A DNA stretch of 64,000 nt from Ewingella allii (GTDB taxonomy: Bacteria; Pseudomonadota; Gammaproteobacteria; Enterobacterales; Enterobacteriaceae). A model generated the notes under the pieces. That model searched no databases, was not told the origin of the DNA, and saw only the letters and a program-made list of their open reading frames with translations. Position 1 is the first letter of the stretch, and every line of letters begins with the position of its first letter. Shown here in pieces: positions 35,981-44,999 of the stretch. The stretch is from NCBI RefSeq assembly GCF_044430645.1, contig NZ_JAWUDN010000005.1:62001-126000 (forward strand), read 5' to 3'. Position numbers and translations under genes: made by a program.

Positions 35981-36976
35981 ATGAATCAGAAAATCAGCTG
36001 GATAGACAATTTGCGGGCGGTGGCCTGCATGATGGTGGTGATGATCCACGCCAGCACGGCGCAGGTAGTGAATTTCGCCGCCATCCATACTCTTGATTGG
36101 ACCCTCGCCAATCTGCTCAATTCCGCCTCGCGGGTCTGCGTGCCGCTGTTTTTCATGATTTCGGGCTATCTGTTTTTCGGCGAAAAAAGCGCGGAGAAAC
36201 GCCATTTCCTGCGTATCGGCTTATGCCTGTTGTTCTATAGCGCGGTGTCGCTGATTTACATCTTAAGTTTTACAAATGTTGGCTTTTGGCCTTCTTTACG
36301 TCTTATTCTACAAAAGCCGGTGTTTTACCACCTCTGGTTCTTCTACGCCATTGTGGTGATTTACCTGCTCTCCCCACTGATTAACGTCAAACAGGTGTCG
36401 GGTAAATATTTGCTGGTGGCCGGGCTGCTGCTTGGCGTGCTGGCTAACCCACAGCTTCCGGCGCTGCGCATTGACCGAGTGGCGATTTTGCCACTCAACC
36501 TGTATATCGGCGGCAACACCTTCTATTACGTGCTCTATGCGCTGATGGGGCGGGCGATGGGCATGATGAATACGCAGAAAACCGGCGTCACGCCCGTGGC
36601 CTGCGGGCTGTTTATCCTCAGCACTTTGGGGGTAGCTTGGGGGACTTACCACCAGTCGCTGATCAACCAAAACTTCGCCGACACTTACTATGTTTACACC
36701 GGCCCGCTGGTGTTTATCTCGGCGATTTCGCTATTCGTTATCGGCAAGAACGCGCTGGATTCGCGAGTGCTGCCGGGGCTAGGAATCATCTCGCGCCATT
36801 CACTGGCGATCTACGGCTTTCACGCGCTGATCATCATCGGCCTGCGCGGTGCGCACATTGGCTTCCCGCAGTGGCCGTTGGTCAATATCGCCTTCCTGTT
36901 CCTGTGCGGCCTGCTGGGAAGTCTTGGGTTGGCAGTGCTGCTGGCGAAAATCGATCGCCAAAAATGGGTCAGTTAG
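35981..36976 (+). CDS. wecH: O-acetyltransferase WecH (YiaH)
   Basis: A 331-residue integral membrane acyltransferase (acyltransferase-3 family), the same length as E. coli WecH, starting MNQKISWIDNLRAVACMMVVM with the catalytic-type histidine in VVMIHAST. WecH O-acetylates N-acetylglucosamine residues of enterobacterial common antigen. An upstream in-frame GTG at 35951 is rejected on homology. The gene ends four bases inside the convergent regulator gene. Confidence 0.93.
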   Translation: MNQKISWIDNLRAVACMMVVMIHASTAQVVNFAAIHTLDWTLANLLNSASRVCVPLFFMISGYLFFGEKSAEKRHFLRIGLCLLFYSAVSLIYILSFTNVGFWPSLRLILQKPVFYHLWFFYAIVVIYLLSPLINVKQVSGKYLLVAGLLLGVLANPQLPALRIDRVAILPLNLYIGGNTFYYVLYALMGRAMGMMNTQKTGVTPVACGLFILSTLGVAWGTYHQSLINQNFADTYYVYTGPLVFISAISLFVIGKNALDSRVLPGLGIISRHSLAIYGFHALIIIGLRGAHIGFPQWPLVNIAFLFLCGLLGSLGLAVLLAKIDRQKWVS

Positions 36977-37893
36977 TGCCCACTCGGCCATCTCTCCTGT
37001 GCCCGCCGTAACTGTCTGCCGGAGGTAAATCCCGCGGCGAGGGCTGCTTTCTCAATGCCCAGACCTTGCTGCAGCCGCTGTTGGGCGACGGCGATACGCA
37101 ACTGCTCATGGTAGTCGCGCACGCTGATCCCCAGGTGCTGGCGGAACAGGCGCGTCAGATGCCGCCCGCTGACATGGGCCTTCGCGGCAATCTCTTCCAA
37201 CTGCCACGGGGCTTCTGGCGTGGCTGACATCAGATTTTGTGCGCGATGCACGGCAGGGTGAATGTGATTGCGATATCTCAGCCACGGCGAAAGCTGCGGG
37301 TCATCCCCGGCGCGGCGAAAATAGACTACCATCTCGCGGGCCACGTCCAGCGCGGCCTGCGCGCCTAACCGGCTGGAAATGATGTGCAGCGTCAGATCTA
37401 TCCCCGCCGTGATGCCCGCGCTGGTCAGCACAAAACGGTCTTCGACAAAAATGCGATTGTCTTTCACCTGCGCGCTGGGCACTTGTTGCTTTAGACGCGC
37501 GATCACGTCGTGGTGAGTGGTGCACTGGTAGCCGTCGAGCAATCCCGCTTGACCCGCCAACAGGCTGCCGGAGCAGATACACACCAGCGTCACCTCTCCC
37601 TGTTCAATCGCCGCTTTTTGCTGTTTGAGCCAGTCGCGCACTTGCACTGCGGCGGGCGTGGCGAAGTTTTCCGCCGAATGCTCAACGCCCGGAATAACAA
37701 TGATACTTCCACTGGCGAAGGAGGTCGGTAAGGGCTGCAAGCTGCCCACTTTCAGCCCGGTGGAGGTTTCTGCTTCGGTGAGCGGGCTGATGTAATGCAG
37801 ACGAAACTGCCCGGCAAGGCGCAAAGCCTCACCGGGGCCGACTAAATCCAGCGCCATCACGCCCGGAAGCGTGACAAAGTAAACGTCTTGCAT
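36973..37893 (-). CDS. GlxA-family AraC-type regulator
   Basis: A 306-residue regulator with an N-terminal DJ-1/PfpI-like domain (about 1-180; the nucleophile-elbow-like CICSGSLLAGQAGLLDG) and a C-terminal AraC helix-turn-helix pair (about 215-303; IAAKAHVSGRHLTRLFRQHLG). The first domain probably binds a small molecule without catalysis. The adjacent same-strand hydrolase gene lies upstream of it (43 bases), so the two form a likely operon and the regulator may control the hydrolase. AGAGG precedes ATG 37893. Confidence 0.87.
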   Translation of the reverse strand: MQDVYFVTLPGVMALDLVGPGEALRLAGQFRLHYISPLTEAETSTGLKVGSLQPLPTSFASGSIIVIPGVEHSAENFATPAAVQVRDWLKQQKAAIEQGEVTLVCICSGSLLAGQAGLLDGYQCTTHHDVIARLKQQVPSAQVKDNRIFVEDRFVLTSAGITAGIDLTLHIISSRLGAQAALDVAREMVVYFRRAGDDPQLSPWLRYRNHIHPAVHRAQNLMSATPEAPWQLEEIAAKAHVSGRHLTRLFRQHLGISVRDYHEQLRIAVAQQRLQQGLGIEKAALAAGFTSGRQLRRAQERWPSGH

Positions 37894-37935
37894 GGTGAAA
37901 CCTCTTGGCTAACTCACGGCTGCGAAATCCCATCT

Positions 37936-38490
37936 TCACACAGCTTGGTCAAGCTCCGCCAGCGCGCCATCGACGTCGGTGATGGTGGCAAATCGGTCCG
38001 CCAGAACCAGCTCGGTGCGACGTTTAATGGCATCCGTGGAGAAGGTTTCCCCGCTGGCGTGGGTCATTGGGAAGGTCAGCGTCGCTTCGGTCACGAAAGT
38101 CGCGGTATAGCCGATGTCCGACGCCACGCGGGTGGTGGTTTCGCAGCACTGCTCGGTGCGCGCTCCAGCAATAATCAGGTGAGTAATGCCCTGTTCTTGC
38201 AGCCATTCGTGTAGACCGGACTCCAGCAGCGCGTTGTGAACGTGTTTGTGAAACACCTGAGTCGGCGTATGGCGCAGGAAGGGCATCGGCGTAACCAGCC
38301 CGGATTCCAGCGAGAAAACCCCCTCAGAGTTGACGTGGAAGACATCAATAACCGGCACGCCGCGCGTTTGGCAGCCGTCGATCAGTCGGTTCAACGCCTG
38401 TTGGAATGCGGGTAAATCCTCTTCTTGCCAGAAAGGGCGGTGCTCGAAGGAGCGTTGAACGTCGATATTTAATAAAGCGCTGCGGGTCAT
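37936..38490 (-). CDS. Isochorismatase-like cysteine hydrolase
   Basis: A 184-residue hydrolase of the isochorismatase/nicotinamidase superfamily. The triad is visible: Asp10 (LLNIDVQRSF), a Lys in VFHKHVHNALL and the Cys in ARTEQCCETT. The substrate is unknown; amidases of nicotinamide or ureido compounds belong to this group. Start ATG 38490 has GGAG seven bases upstream; an in-frame extension to 38568 lacks homology. It probably forms an operon with the GlxA-type regulator. Confidence 0.85.
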   Translation of the reverse strand: MTRSALLNIDVQRSFEHRPFWQEEDLPAFQQALNRLIDGCQTRGVPVIDVFHVNSEGVFSLESGLVTPMPFLRHTPTQVFHKHVHNALLESGLHEWLQEQGITHLIIAGARTEQCCETTTRVASDIGYTATFVTEATLTFPMTHASGETFSTDAIKRRTELVLADRFATITDVDGALAELDQAV

Positions 38491-38719
38491 TTTAGGACTC
38501 CATCTCATGGGTGTGAAACCAGTGTGCGCCTGAAAAAATGGGAAGGACATGCCAAAAACGGACATCATGCTGGCGGAAAGGGACGAACTGCGATGAGGAT
38601 AATTCGGTGGGTTATAGTTAAGGACAATTCTAATTATGTCTCGCGATTAATCCTGTAATGCATTGTTTAAATAGAGTTTATTGGTTTTCCCCCTGACTTG
38701 AGTATTAAAGTGATTCGGT

Positions 38720-38735
38720 AGAACAAGGTTGTTCT
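38720..38735. promoter_or_regulatory. Palindrome upstream of the leader-peptide gene
   Basis: AGAACAA-GG-TTGTTCT, perfect seven-base arms, 37 bases before the ATG of the small peptide gene and inside its likely 5' region. It could be an operator or an mRNA hairpin. A TTGAGT hexamer lies about 20 bases upstream as a possible -35. Confidence 0.5.
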
Positions 38736-38772
38736 GCGATTTACCAATAACAATCTAAATGGAGATTTAAAA

Positions 38773-38997
38773 ATGCGTACATTAGAAAAGCATGAGTTGA
38801 ACGAAGTGTCTGGCGCCGGTCTGTTAAGTGATGTGGGCGCTCTGCTGGATAACGGTTTAGATCAAATCGGCTCTCTGATTAACGGCACCACCAAGCCAAC
38901 GGGTTCTAATACTTTCGGCGTTGAAGTGGGTAATATTGTTGAATCAACATTCAAATCTGTAGCTGACATGTTCTGCGGCTTCTTCAAGCGTAAATAA
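38773..38997 (+). CDS. Double-glycine-type leader peptide, putative microcin or secreted signal peptide
   Basis: A 74-residue peptide. The first 16 residues, MRTLEKHELNEVSGAG, have the form of leaders cut by peptidase-ABC transporters: a charged amphipathic start, ELxxVSG, then small residues at the cut site (GA or AG instead of GG). The remaining about 58 residues form a small amphipathic segment with one cysteine and a basic tail (CGFFKRK). I recognise no known microcin core. The gene has a good ribosome site (GGAG, eight bases) and its own terminator. No transporter or immunity gene is adjacent, so export would need machinery encoded elsewhere. Confidence 0.72.
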   Translation: MRTLEKHELNEVSGAGLLSDVGALLDNGLDQIGSLINGTTKPTGSNTFGVEVGNIVESTFKSVADMFCGFFKRK

Positions 38998-39005
38998 TAA
39001 ATGGA

Positions 39006-39033
39006 GGGGAGAGTTTTAGCTCTCCCCTTTTTT
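39006..39033 (+). terminator. Intrinsic terminator of the leader-peptide gene
   Basis: GGGGAGAG/CTCTCCCC around TTTTAG, followed by six T. It makes the peptide gene a complete single transcription unit. Confidence 0.9.
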
Positions 39034-39066
39034 GACGATTAAAGGCCTAACTCGCCGGAACATCCA

Positions 39067-40101
39067 TTAGAACACCAGCTGCACCTTAGAGGCTTTGGAT
39101 TTATCCATCGCGAATTCAAGCGCTTCCACCAGATCTCCTTGTGGGAACTCCGCAGAAAGCAGCGGCATCGGATCAACCGTTTTATTTGCCAGCCACTCAA
39201 CCGCCGTATTGAACTCTTCCGTGAAGCGGAAGCTGCCCACCCAGTTAATTTCCTTAGCAATCAACATCATCAGCGGGAAGTCATTCACTGCGCCACCCAT
39301 ACCCACCTGCACCAGCGTGCCGCGCGCGCGGGTTAATTCCAGACAGCGGCGGATAGACGACGGATGGCCTGAGGCATCGAAAGAGACGTCAAAATAGCCT
39401 TTTTCCGCCTGATAGGGCGCGAAGTCGCCTTTTGCTGCATCAAGTGCAATATTGGCACCCATTTCTTGTGCCAGGCTCAGGCAGCGTTCACTCAGATCGG
39501 CGCAAACAATCTCCTTCGCGCCTTTGGCTTTGGCGGCAGCGACAATCAGGCTGCCAATCGGCCCAACGCCTGAGACAAACACCGTTTTACCCTTGATATC
39601 ACCAGCCTGATTAACGGCGTGGATAGCCACGGCCAGCGGCTCGGCGAACACCATCAGGCGATCGCTAACCTGATTATCGAAGGCGATACACTGCTCGCTG
39701 TCGACAATTTTATATTGGGTGAAAGCCCCGTTGATGTGCGGGAAATACATGGCGCTGCCGAAGAATTTCATGGTAGTACACTGGTTTTCATCACCAGAAA
39801 GGCAGTATTTACAGGATTTACAGGGCTTGCTGGGGTTCAACGCCACTTTTTGGCCGGGTTTAAGGCGATCGGTGTCTGATTTCTCCACCACGCCAACCAC
39901 TTCATGGCCCAAAACCATGGCTTCTCGCACCTTGAAATCACCAACCTGACCATGCTCGTAGTAATGCAGGTCAGAACCGCAGATGCCGCCGCGAGTGACT
40001 TTTACCAGCGTGCCCTGGCCCTGATAATCGATCTGCTGCTCGACCACGGAGACATCTTTTTTGCCGGTGACCACGCAGGATTGGGTGTCAATCTTCATCA
40101 T
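39067..40101 (-). CDS. idnD: L-idonate 5-dehydrogenase
   Basis: A 344-residue zinc medium-chain dehydrogenase matching E. coli IdnD. Catalytic zinc ligands are in GGICGSDLHYY and VLGHEVVG, the structural zinc cysteines in KPCKSCKYCLSGDENQC, and the coenzyme motif is SGVGPIG. It interconverts L-idonate and 5-ketogluconate. The E. coli operon partners idnO, idnT, idnR and idnK are not next to it. AUG choice is between two adjacent Met codons (40101 and 40098). A CRP-like site lies about 80 bases upstream. Confidence 0.92.
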   Translation of the reverse strand: MMKIDTQSCVVTGKKDVSVVEQQIDYQGQGTLVKVTRGGICGSDLHYYEHGQVGDFKVREAMVLGHEVVGVVEKSDTDRLKPGQKVALNPSKPCKSCKYCLSGDENQCTTMKFFGSAMYFPHINGAFTQYKIVDSEQCIAFDNQVSDRLMVFAEPLAVAIHAVNQAGDIKGKTVFVSGVGPIGSLIVAAAKAKGAKEIVCADLSERCLSLAQEMGANIALDAAKGDFAPYQAEKGYFDVSFDASGHPSSIRRCLELTRARGTLVQVGMGGAVNDFPLMMLIAKEINWVGSFRFTEEFNTAVEWLANKTVDPMPLLSAEFPQGDLVEALEFAMDKSKASKVQLVF

Positions 40102-40183
40102 AGTTTTGCTCTTTATTAGGTGCTTTGCCGCTGCGTTTTACAGCAGGAATGCTGCCAGTAAAGAGGGTTTATGGCGTCAGAAA

Positions 40184-40199
40184 TGTGATCGCCATCACC
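40184..40199. promoter_or_regulatory. CRP-like site upstream of idnD
   Basis: TGTGA-TCGCCA-TCACC, one mismatch from the CRP consensus. Placement fits catabolite control of idonate use. Confidence 0.6.
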
Positions 40200-40250
40200 T
40201 TAAAGCGTGTTACTAAATCCTGTTACCCAGAACTTGAAGGCCCTCAACAT

Positions 40251-41435
40251 TTACAGTGCCTTTTGCTTGCCGAAAGTCAGCGCCCAGTGAGCTATCACCC
40301 CGCCAACCAGCCCCCAGAATGCCGAACCGACGCCCAGCAGCGTGACGCCAGAGGCGGTGATCAGGAAAGTAATGACTGCCGCGTCGCGGTGCGACTCTTC
40401 CGCCAGTGCGCGCTGCAAACTGCCCGCAATGGTCCCCAATAGCGCCAATCCGGCGATGGTGTGGATGAGCGGCGTGGGCAGCGCGGTGAACAGCAGGCCG
40501 ATAGAGCCGCCGAACAGTCCGGCCAGCAGGTAAAACACCCCGGCAGCCACGGCGGCCATATAGCGTTTTTTGGCATCAGGGTGGATATCTTCTCCCATGC
40601 AAATCGCGGCGGTGATGGCGGCAATGCAGAAGGTGAAGCCGCCAAAAGGAGCGAGCAGCAGGGCGGTCAGCGCCGTCCATGAAATCAGCGGAGAAACCGG
40701 CACCTGATAGCCGTGAGCCTTAAGCGTGGCGATGCCCGGCGCGTTTTGCGACGCCATAGTGACCACAAAAAACGGAATGCCGATGCCCAGCAGCGCCGAG
40801 AGCGAGAAGTGCGGGGTGACGAATTCCGGCACGGCGAAGCTCAGGCTTTGCCCGTGCAGGCTAATGTCTCCCTGCAATCCCGCCACAATCAGCCCGGCGG
40901 CCAGTGTCAGCACGATGGCGTAGCGCGGGAGAGCACGGCGAGCCAGCAGATAGACCAGACACATCGTCCCTGCCAACGCAAAATTGCTTTGCAGCGAAGT
41001 GAAAGCGTTCAGGCCGAAACGCAGCAATATTCCGGCCAGCATCGCGGCGGACAGCGCCTGCGGAATGTAGTGCATCAGTCTGGCAAATAGGCCTGTCACG
41101 CTGCATAACAGCATCAGGCCGCTGGCAAAAATAAACACCCCAATGGCATCATTCATCGAGGTGCCCGGCAGGCTGGTGACCAGCAGCGCCGCGCCCGGCG
41201 TCGACCACGCGGTGACGATTGGCGTGCGATACCACAAGGAGAGGCCGATGGAGGTCAGCCCCATGCCAAGACCCAGCATGGTCAGCCAGCCACCAATCTG
41301 CAAGGGGCTGGCACCCGCCGCTTCCGCCGCCTGGAAGATAATGGCCGCCGAACTGGTGTAGCCGACGAGTACCGCCACAAAACCGGCGAGAATGGCGGAA
41401 AAGGTCACATCTTTGAGGCTAAGGCGCGGCAACAT
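40251..41435 (-). CDS. BenE/YdcO-family benzoate or purine-like transporter
   Basis: A 394-residue membrane protein with about 11-12 hydrophobic segments and BenE-family blocks (FVAVLVGYTSSAAIIFQAAEAAGA near the N-terminus, GIPFFVVTMASQNAPGIA in the middle, FGGFTFCIAAITAAICMG later). The family is annotated as benzoate:proton symporters, but no benzoate genes are near, so the substrate is open; E. coli YdcO is the nearest named relative. ATG 41435 with AAGGA upstream is preferred to TTG 41453. Confidence 0.82.
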   Translation of the reverse strand: MLPRLSLKDVTFSAILAGFVAVLVGYTSSAAIIFQAAEAAGASPLQIGGWLTMLGLGMGLTSIGLSLWYRTPIVTAWSTPGAALLVTSLPGTSMNDAIGVFIFASGLMLLCSVTGLFARLMHYIPQALSAAMLAGILLRFGLNAFTSLQSNFALAGTMCLVYLLARRALPRYAIVLTLAAGLIVAGLQGDISLHGQSLSFAVPEFVTPHFSLSALLGIGIPFFVVTMASQNAPGIATLKAHGYQVPVSPLISWTALTALLLAPFGGFTFCIAAITAAICMGEDIHPDAKKRYMAAVAAGVFYLLAGLFGGSIGLLFTALPTPLIHTIAGLALLGTIAGSLQRALAEESHRDAAVITFLITASGVTLLGVGSAFWGLVGGVIAHWALTFGKQKAL

Positions 41436-41506
41436 GGCTGGAAATCCTTGCAATAGACGATTAATTTAAGCGAAAGCACCCACTTATGTTTAACAGAGAG
41501 AACGCA

Positions 41507-41959
41507 ATGAGCCAATCAAATGAGGTGAAAATTCGTACTTTGACCCCTGCTGACCGCCAAGGGTGGGAAGCGCTGTGGCGCGACTATCTCGACTTCTACC
41601 AGTCAGAGCTTGACCCGGCGCAGTTTGATTACACCTTCCAGCGTCTGTCGCAGAGCGATTATCCCGACATGTTTGGCTATGTGGCGGAGTATCAGGGGAA
41701 GTTGGTGGGCTTGGTCAATTGCATCAACCACGATCATGGCTGGCACATGCAGCAGGTGGTCTATTTGCAGGATTTGTTCGTGGATGACAGCGCGCGCAAG
41801 CTCGGCATTGGTCAGAAACTGATTGAAGCGGTTTATGACTATGCCGATCAGAACAACAAAGCCAACGTCTACTGGACCACTAAAACCTCCAACCATACCG
41901 CGCGCAAACTGTATGACCGGATTGGCACGCAGACTGAATTCATCAAATATCAGCGCTGA
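41507..41959 (+). CDS. GNAT family N-acetyltransferase
   Basis: A 150-residue GNAT protein with the acetyl-CoA loop in DDSARKLGIGQKLIEAVYDYA and a C-terminal TTKTSNHTARKLYDRIG segment. The substrate is unknown. ATG 41507 has GAGAG upstream; ATG 41486 is an alternative. It converges on another GNAT gene only seven bases away. Confidence 0.83.
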   Translation: MSQSNEVKIRTLTPADRQGWEALWRDYLDFYQSELDPAQFDYTFQRLSQSDYPDMFGYVAEYQGKLVGLVNCINHDHGWHMQQVVYLQDLFVDDSARKLGIGQKLIEAVYDYADQNNKANVYWTTKTSNHTARKLYDRIGTQTEFIKYQR

Positions 41960-41966
41960 GGGTAGG

Positions 41967-42443
41967 TTATTGATCCGCTAGGTTTTTTACCATGGTCAGA
42001 TTGGTTGGCGCATAGCCTAGACCGGCATACAACGCCTGCGCGCCGCTGTTGTGATAGAACACGTTCAGGCCGATGGACTTCAAACCCAGCTCGCGCACTT
42101 TTTCTTCGAGTTGTAAGAAAGCGGCGCGGGCGTGGCCCTGACGGCGAAACTCCGGGAACACCAATACATTATAAATAAACGCGCTGCGCCCCCCTTGTCG
42201 TTCCTCAACAGCAAACCAAATACAACCCGCCGTTTCACCCTGATCGGTTTTAATTTCAAACAGATAGTTGTCTGGAGTGGCGATGCCCTGTGGTAGCGAT
42301 CTTTCCATTTCTCCCTTCGCTCGCTCCAGCGCATTGTGCTCTGGCCAGCGCCCGGATTTAACGTTTTCTTTAGCGTAATCTTCGGAGAGTTGCTGCTTGA
42401 ATTGTTGGAAAAACTCTGCACGCATTGGGGATAACTGGGTCAT
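41967..42443 (-). CDS. GNAT family N-acetyltransferase
   Basis: A 158-residue acetyltransferase with the conserved motif FPEFRRQGHARAAFLQLEEKV and C-terminal FYHNSGAQALYAGLGYA. ATG 42443 has GGAG eight bases upstream. It starts five bases after the stop of the 42449 gene, so the two are probably co-transcribed. Substrate unknown. Confidence 0.83.
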   Translation of the reverse strand: MTQLSPMRAEFFQQFKQQLSEDYAKENVKSGRWPEHNALERAKGEMERSLPQGIATPDNYLFEIKTDQGETAGCIWFAVEERQGGRSAFIYNVLVFPEFRRQGHARAAFLQLEEKVRELGLKSIGLNVFYHNSGAQALYAGLGYAPTNLTMVKNLADQ

Positions 42444-42448
42444 CAGGT

Positions 42449-43006
42449 TTACTCCTTTTCGGTTTTTTTCACTGGTGTTACAAAGCATTCGCTGACGTTA
42501 GTACCATTTTTCTCAACGGTAGTAATGACATAACCCTGCTCGTTTATCACGATGGCGGCGTAAGGCAGGTCATCCTGTTTCACGCTAATCATCTTCTGAA
42601 ACTCTTGAATAAGGTTGCTTTTCGCCGCGGCCTGCTCGGGTTTGTCCATTCCGTTTACGTCAATATAGGCCTGCTTAAACTCAGTGCTCATGCCTTTTGT
42701 CTTTAGGCGGCTTTCCACCACGGCCTTGACCGTCGCGGTCACGTCGTTACCCAGCAGAAACATGCTAACTATTTCATAAGTCAGCACATCTTTCTGTTTG
42801 GCGATCACATAGCCGCTTTCGAATGACTTCATTTTCTGGTTGTTGGGATAAGTAAACTCATCCAAACAAATGGTCTTGTCGCCAATCTGAAACTGATTAA
42901 ACCGCGCTTTGATCGCCTGCGGAGACGAGCCGGGTGAAGGGGCTGCCTGAGCGGCGCTCACCAACAGGGGAAGCAATATTGCCAGCACAAATGTCCGTTT
43001 TTTCAT
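42449..43006 (-). CDS. Secreted protein of unknown function
   Basis: A 185-residue protein with a clear Sec signal (MKKRTFVLAILLPLLVSAAQA, cut before APSPG). The mature part has two cysteines (KTICLDE and VSECFV) that could form a disulfide in the periplasm, and ends in a basic/acidic tail (KKTEKE). I recognise no family. It is followed five bases later by a GNAT gene on the same strand. Confidence 0.7.
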   Translation of the reverse strand: MKKRTFVLAILLPLLVSAAQAAPSPGSSPQAIKARFNQFQIGDKTICLDEFTYPNNQKMKSFESGYVIAKQKDVLTYEIVSMFLLGNDVTATVKAVVESRLKTKGMSTEFKQAYIDVNGMDKPEQAAAKSNLIQEFQKMISVKQDDLPYAAIVINEQGYVITTVEKNGTNVSECFVTPVKKTEKE

Positions 43007-43202
43007 GGGTTTTCCTGAAAGAGTCACGTCTTACCTCACGGCCTATTTTGCAGTATAGGGAGATGAATCGAGGATGAGAAAGATTAAATATGCGTATGAC
43101 ATAAACTTGTAACATTCAGACGCTGAAAGAACCTGCGACACCCCTGACGTTTTGCGCTATGTTTTTAATTATTAATATTTTTCCGCATTCTCAGGAGAGT
43201 AG

Positions 43203-43835
43203 ATGAGCCAGTCCGCGCTGAAGTTATATTCTGATGCACAGTTTTTCAGCCCCTACGTGATGTCCGCTTTTGTCGCCTTGACCGAAAAAGGCATCCCTTT
43301 TGAGATAGAAACCATCGATTTGGCAGTGGATGAAAATCTGCATGATTACTATTCGGCGGTTTCGCTGACGCGCCGCGTCCCGACGCTGACCAACGGCACT
43401 TTCGTGCTGTCGGAGTCCTCGGCGATTGATGAGTATGTGGAAGAGCTGTTCCCCGCACCGACCTTCCCGGCAATCTATCCCGCAGACCCGGAAAATCGTG
43501 CCAAAGCGCGCGAAGTTCAGGCTTGGCTGCGCAGTGATTTAATGCCGATCCGCCAAGAGCGTTCCACCGAGGTGGTGTTCGCCGGTAAGAAATTCCCCCC
43601 TTTGAGCGAAAGTGGGCAACTGGCGGCGGAAAAACTGTTTAGCGCGGCGGAGCGTTTGCTCGGCGAGCGTGAGAATATGTTTGGCGAGTGGTGTATTGCT
43701 GACGTGGATTTGGCTTTGATGATCAATCGGTTACATCTGAATGGCGATGCCGTTCCCGAGAAGCTGGCGGCCTATGCCGATGCCCAGTGGCAGCGTCCGG
43801 CGGTCAAAGAGTGGCTGGCGCTGTCGGCCAAGTAA
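43203..43835 (+). CDS. yfcF: Glutathione transferase YfcF
   Basis: A 210-residue GST-family protein resembling E. coli YfcF (LKLYSDAQFFSPYVMSAFVALTEKGIPFE, then the cis-Pro region RVPTLTNG and SESSAIDEY). YfcF has glutathione-dependent peroxidase and transferase activity and contributes to oxidative stress defence. AGGAGAG lies before ATG 43203. Confidence 0.9.
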   Translation: MSQSALKLYSDAQFFSPYVMSAFVALTEKGIPFEIETIDLAVDENLHDYYSAVSLTRRVPTLTNGTFVLSESSAIDEYVEELFPAPTFPAIYPADPENRAKAREVQAWLRSDLMPIRQERSTEVVFAGKKFPPLSESGQLAAEKLFSAAERLLGERENMFGEWCIADVDLALMINRLHLNGDAVPEKLAAYADAQWQRPAVKEWLALSAK

Positions 43836-43895
43836 AATGCGACAATGGGAAGAGAGAGGTGGCGCGACAGGGAAGAACCCCGCCGCGCGCAGCCA

Positions 43896-44342
43896 TCAGC
43901 CGAGACGTTTGGTTAAGTAAAAACGGGTATGGGTTGAAGGAGCTTCATCAGGCGCGCGGATATCCTTGATGTAATCTTCCAACGCCATTTGCATATGGAA
44001 GCCGTGGCGCTCGTAGAACGGGCGCGCCTGAAAACTAAAGGTATCGACCATGGCGTAGCGGCAGCCGCGCTGTAGCGCTTCTTGCTGGACATCCTGCAAC
44101 AGTTTGGTGCCGATGTCCTGACCACGCAGAGACTCATCAACCCATAAGTAAATGATTTTAAGCCAGTTACCCACTGTTTCCGCAATAATGCCAGCCTGCT
44201 TCTTGCCCTGATCATCTTCGATAAAAATCGCTAAATCCCGGAATGATTGCTCGGGGATAAAGCCTTTATTGTAGCCGCGCAGGCCATCGATAATGTCAGT
44301 GATGTCAGCCTCAGTAGGCGTGTCGGTCATGCGCGTTTTCAT
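43896..44342 (-). CDS. GNAT acetyltransferase, paralogue A
   Basis: A 148-residue acetyltransferase (DESLRGQDIGTKLLQDVQQEA; FSFQARPFYERHGFHMQ). It is clearly paralogous to the protein encoded at 45000-45452: both begin MKTR and share KKQAGI-AETVG, LWVDESLRG and VDTFSFQARPFYER. The two copies flank an RhtB-type exporter gene in one leftward series (45000 copy, exporter, this copy), with gaps of 10 and 14 bases. An acetylate-and-export function against a small amine is possible but inferred. Confidence 0.85.
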   Translation of the reverse strand: MKTRMTDTPTEADITDIIDGLRGYNKGFIPEQSFRDLAIFIEDDQGKKQAGIIAETVGNWLKIIYLWVDESLRGQDIGTKLLQDVQQEALQRGCRYAMVDTFSFQARPFYERHGFHMQMALEDYIKDIRAPDEAPSTHTRFYLTKRLG

Positions 44343-44356
44343 AACTCTTTCCTTTG

Positions 44357-44989
44357 TTAACGTTTTGTCGTCGCGAGACGAACTGCAAAAGCGATAAATA
44401 CTGTGCCGGTCAGGCGATCTAAGGTTTTCACCACGCTCGGGCGTTGCAGCCAGCGAGAGAGTGGTCGGGTGGCGGCGATCATGGTCAATGACCACAGGGT
44501 GCCAATCACCGCGTGCATGGCCGCCAGGCCGAAAATATATGGCGGAACCGAATAACCGGTAGCAACAAATTGCGGCAGAAACGACACGTAAAACACCCCG
44601 ACCTTGGGATTAAGCACGTTGCCGAACAAACCTTTGATAAACCAACTGCCGAAAAGTGGATTTTTCTTGGCTTTGTCCTGTGCGCTAAACGACATGCTTT
44701 CACGCGGTTTTAGCAGCATTTGCACCCCAAGCCAGCACAGATAGGCTGCGCCAACCCATTTCAGCAGGTTGAATGCCAACTCTGACGCCGCCAGCAGCGC
44801 CCCTAAACCCAGCGCAACTGCCGCCCCCCAAACCAGACAACCCGTGCTAATGCCCAGCGCGGCCAGCACGGCTTTCTTGCTGCCCTCGCTGGCGGCGGTG
44901 CGTAACACTAAAGCAGTATCCAGACCCGGCGTTAGGGTCAGAATACCGGCGGCAAAGGCGTAAGAAACCAAAGATTCAGTCAGGGTCAC
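44357..44989 (-). CDS. LysE/RhtB-family exporter
   Basis: A 210-residue membrane protein with about six hydrophobic segments and the family signature LTLTPGLDTALVLRTAASEG; in mid-protein KGLFGNVLNPKVGVFYVSFLPQ. It starts with GTG (44989), ten bases after the upstream GNAT stop, which implies coupling. Substrate unknown. Confidence 0.85.
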   Translation of the reverse strand: MTLTESLVSYAFAAGILTLTPGLDTALVLRTAASEGSKKAVLAALGISTGCLVWGAAVALGLGALLAASELAFNLLKWVGAAYLCWLGVQMLLKPRESMSFSAQDKAKKNPLFGSWFIKGLFGNVLNPKVGVFYVSFLPQFVATGYSVPPYIFGLAAMHAVIGTLWSLTMIAATRPLSRWLQRPSVVKTLDRLTGTVFIAFAVRLATTKR

Positions 44990-44999
44990 GGCGTTGTCT

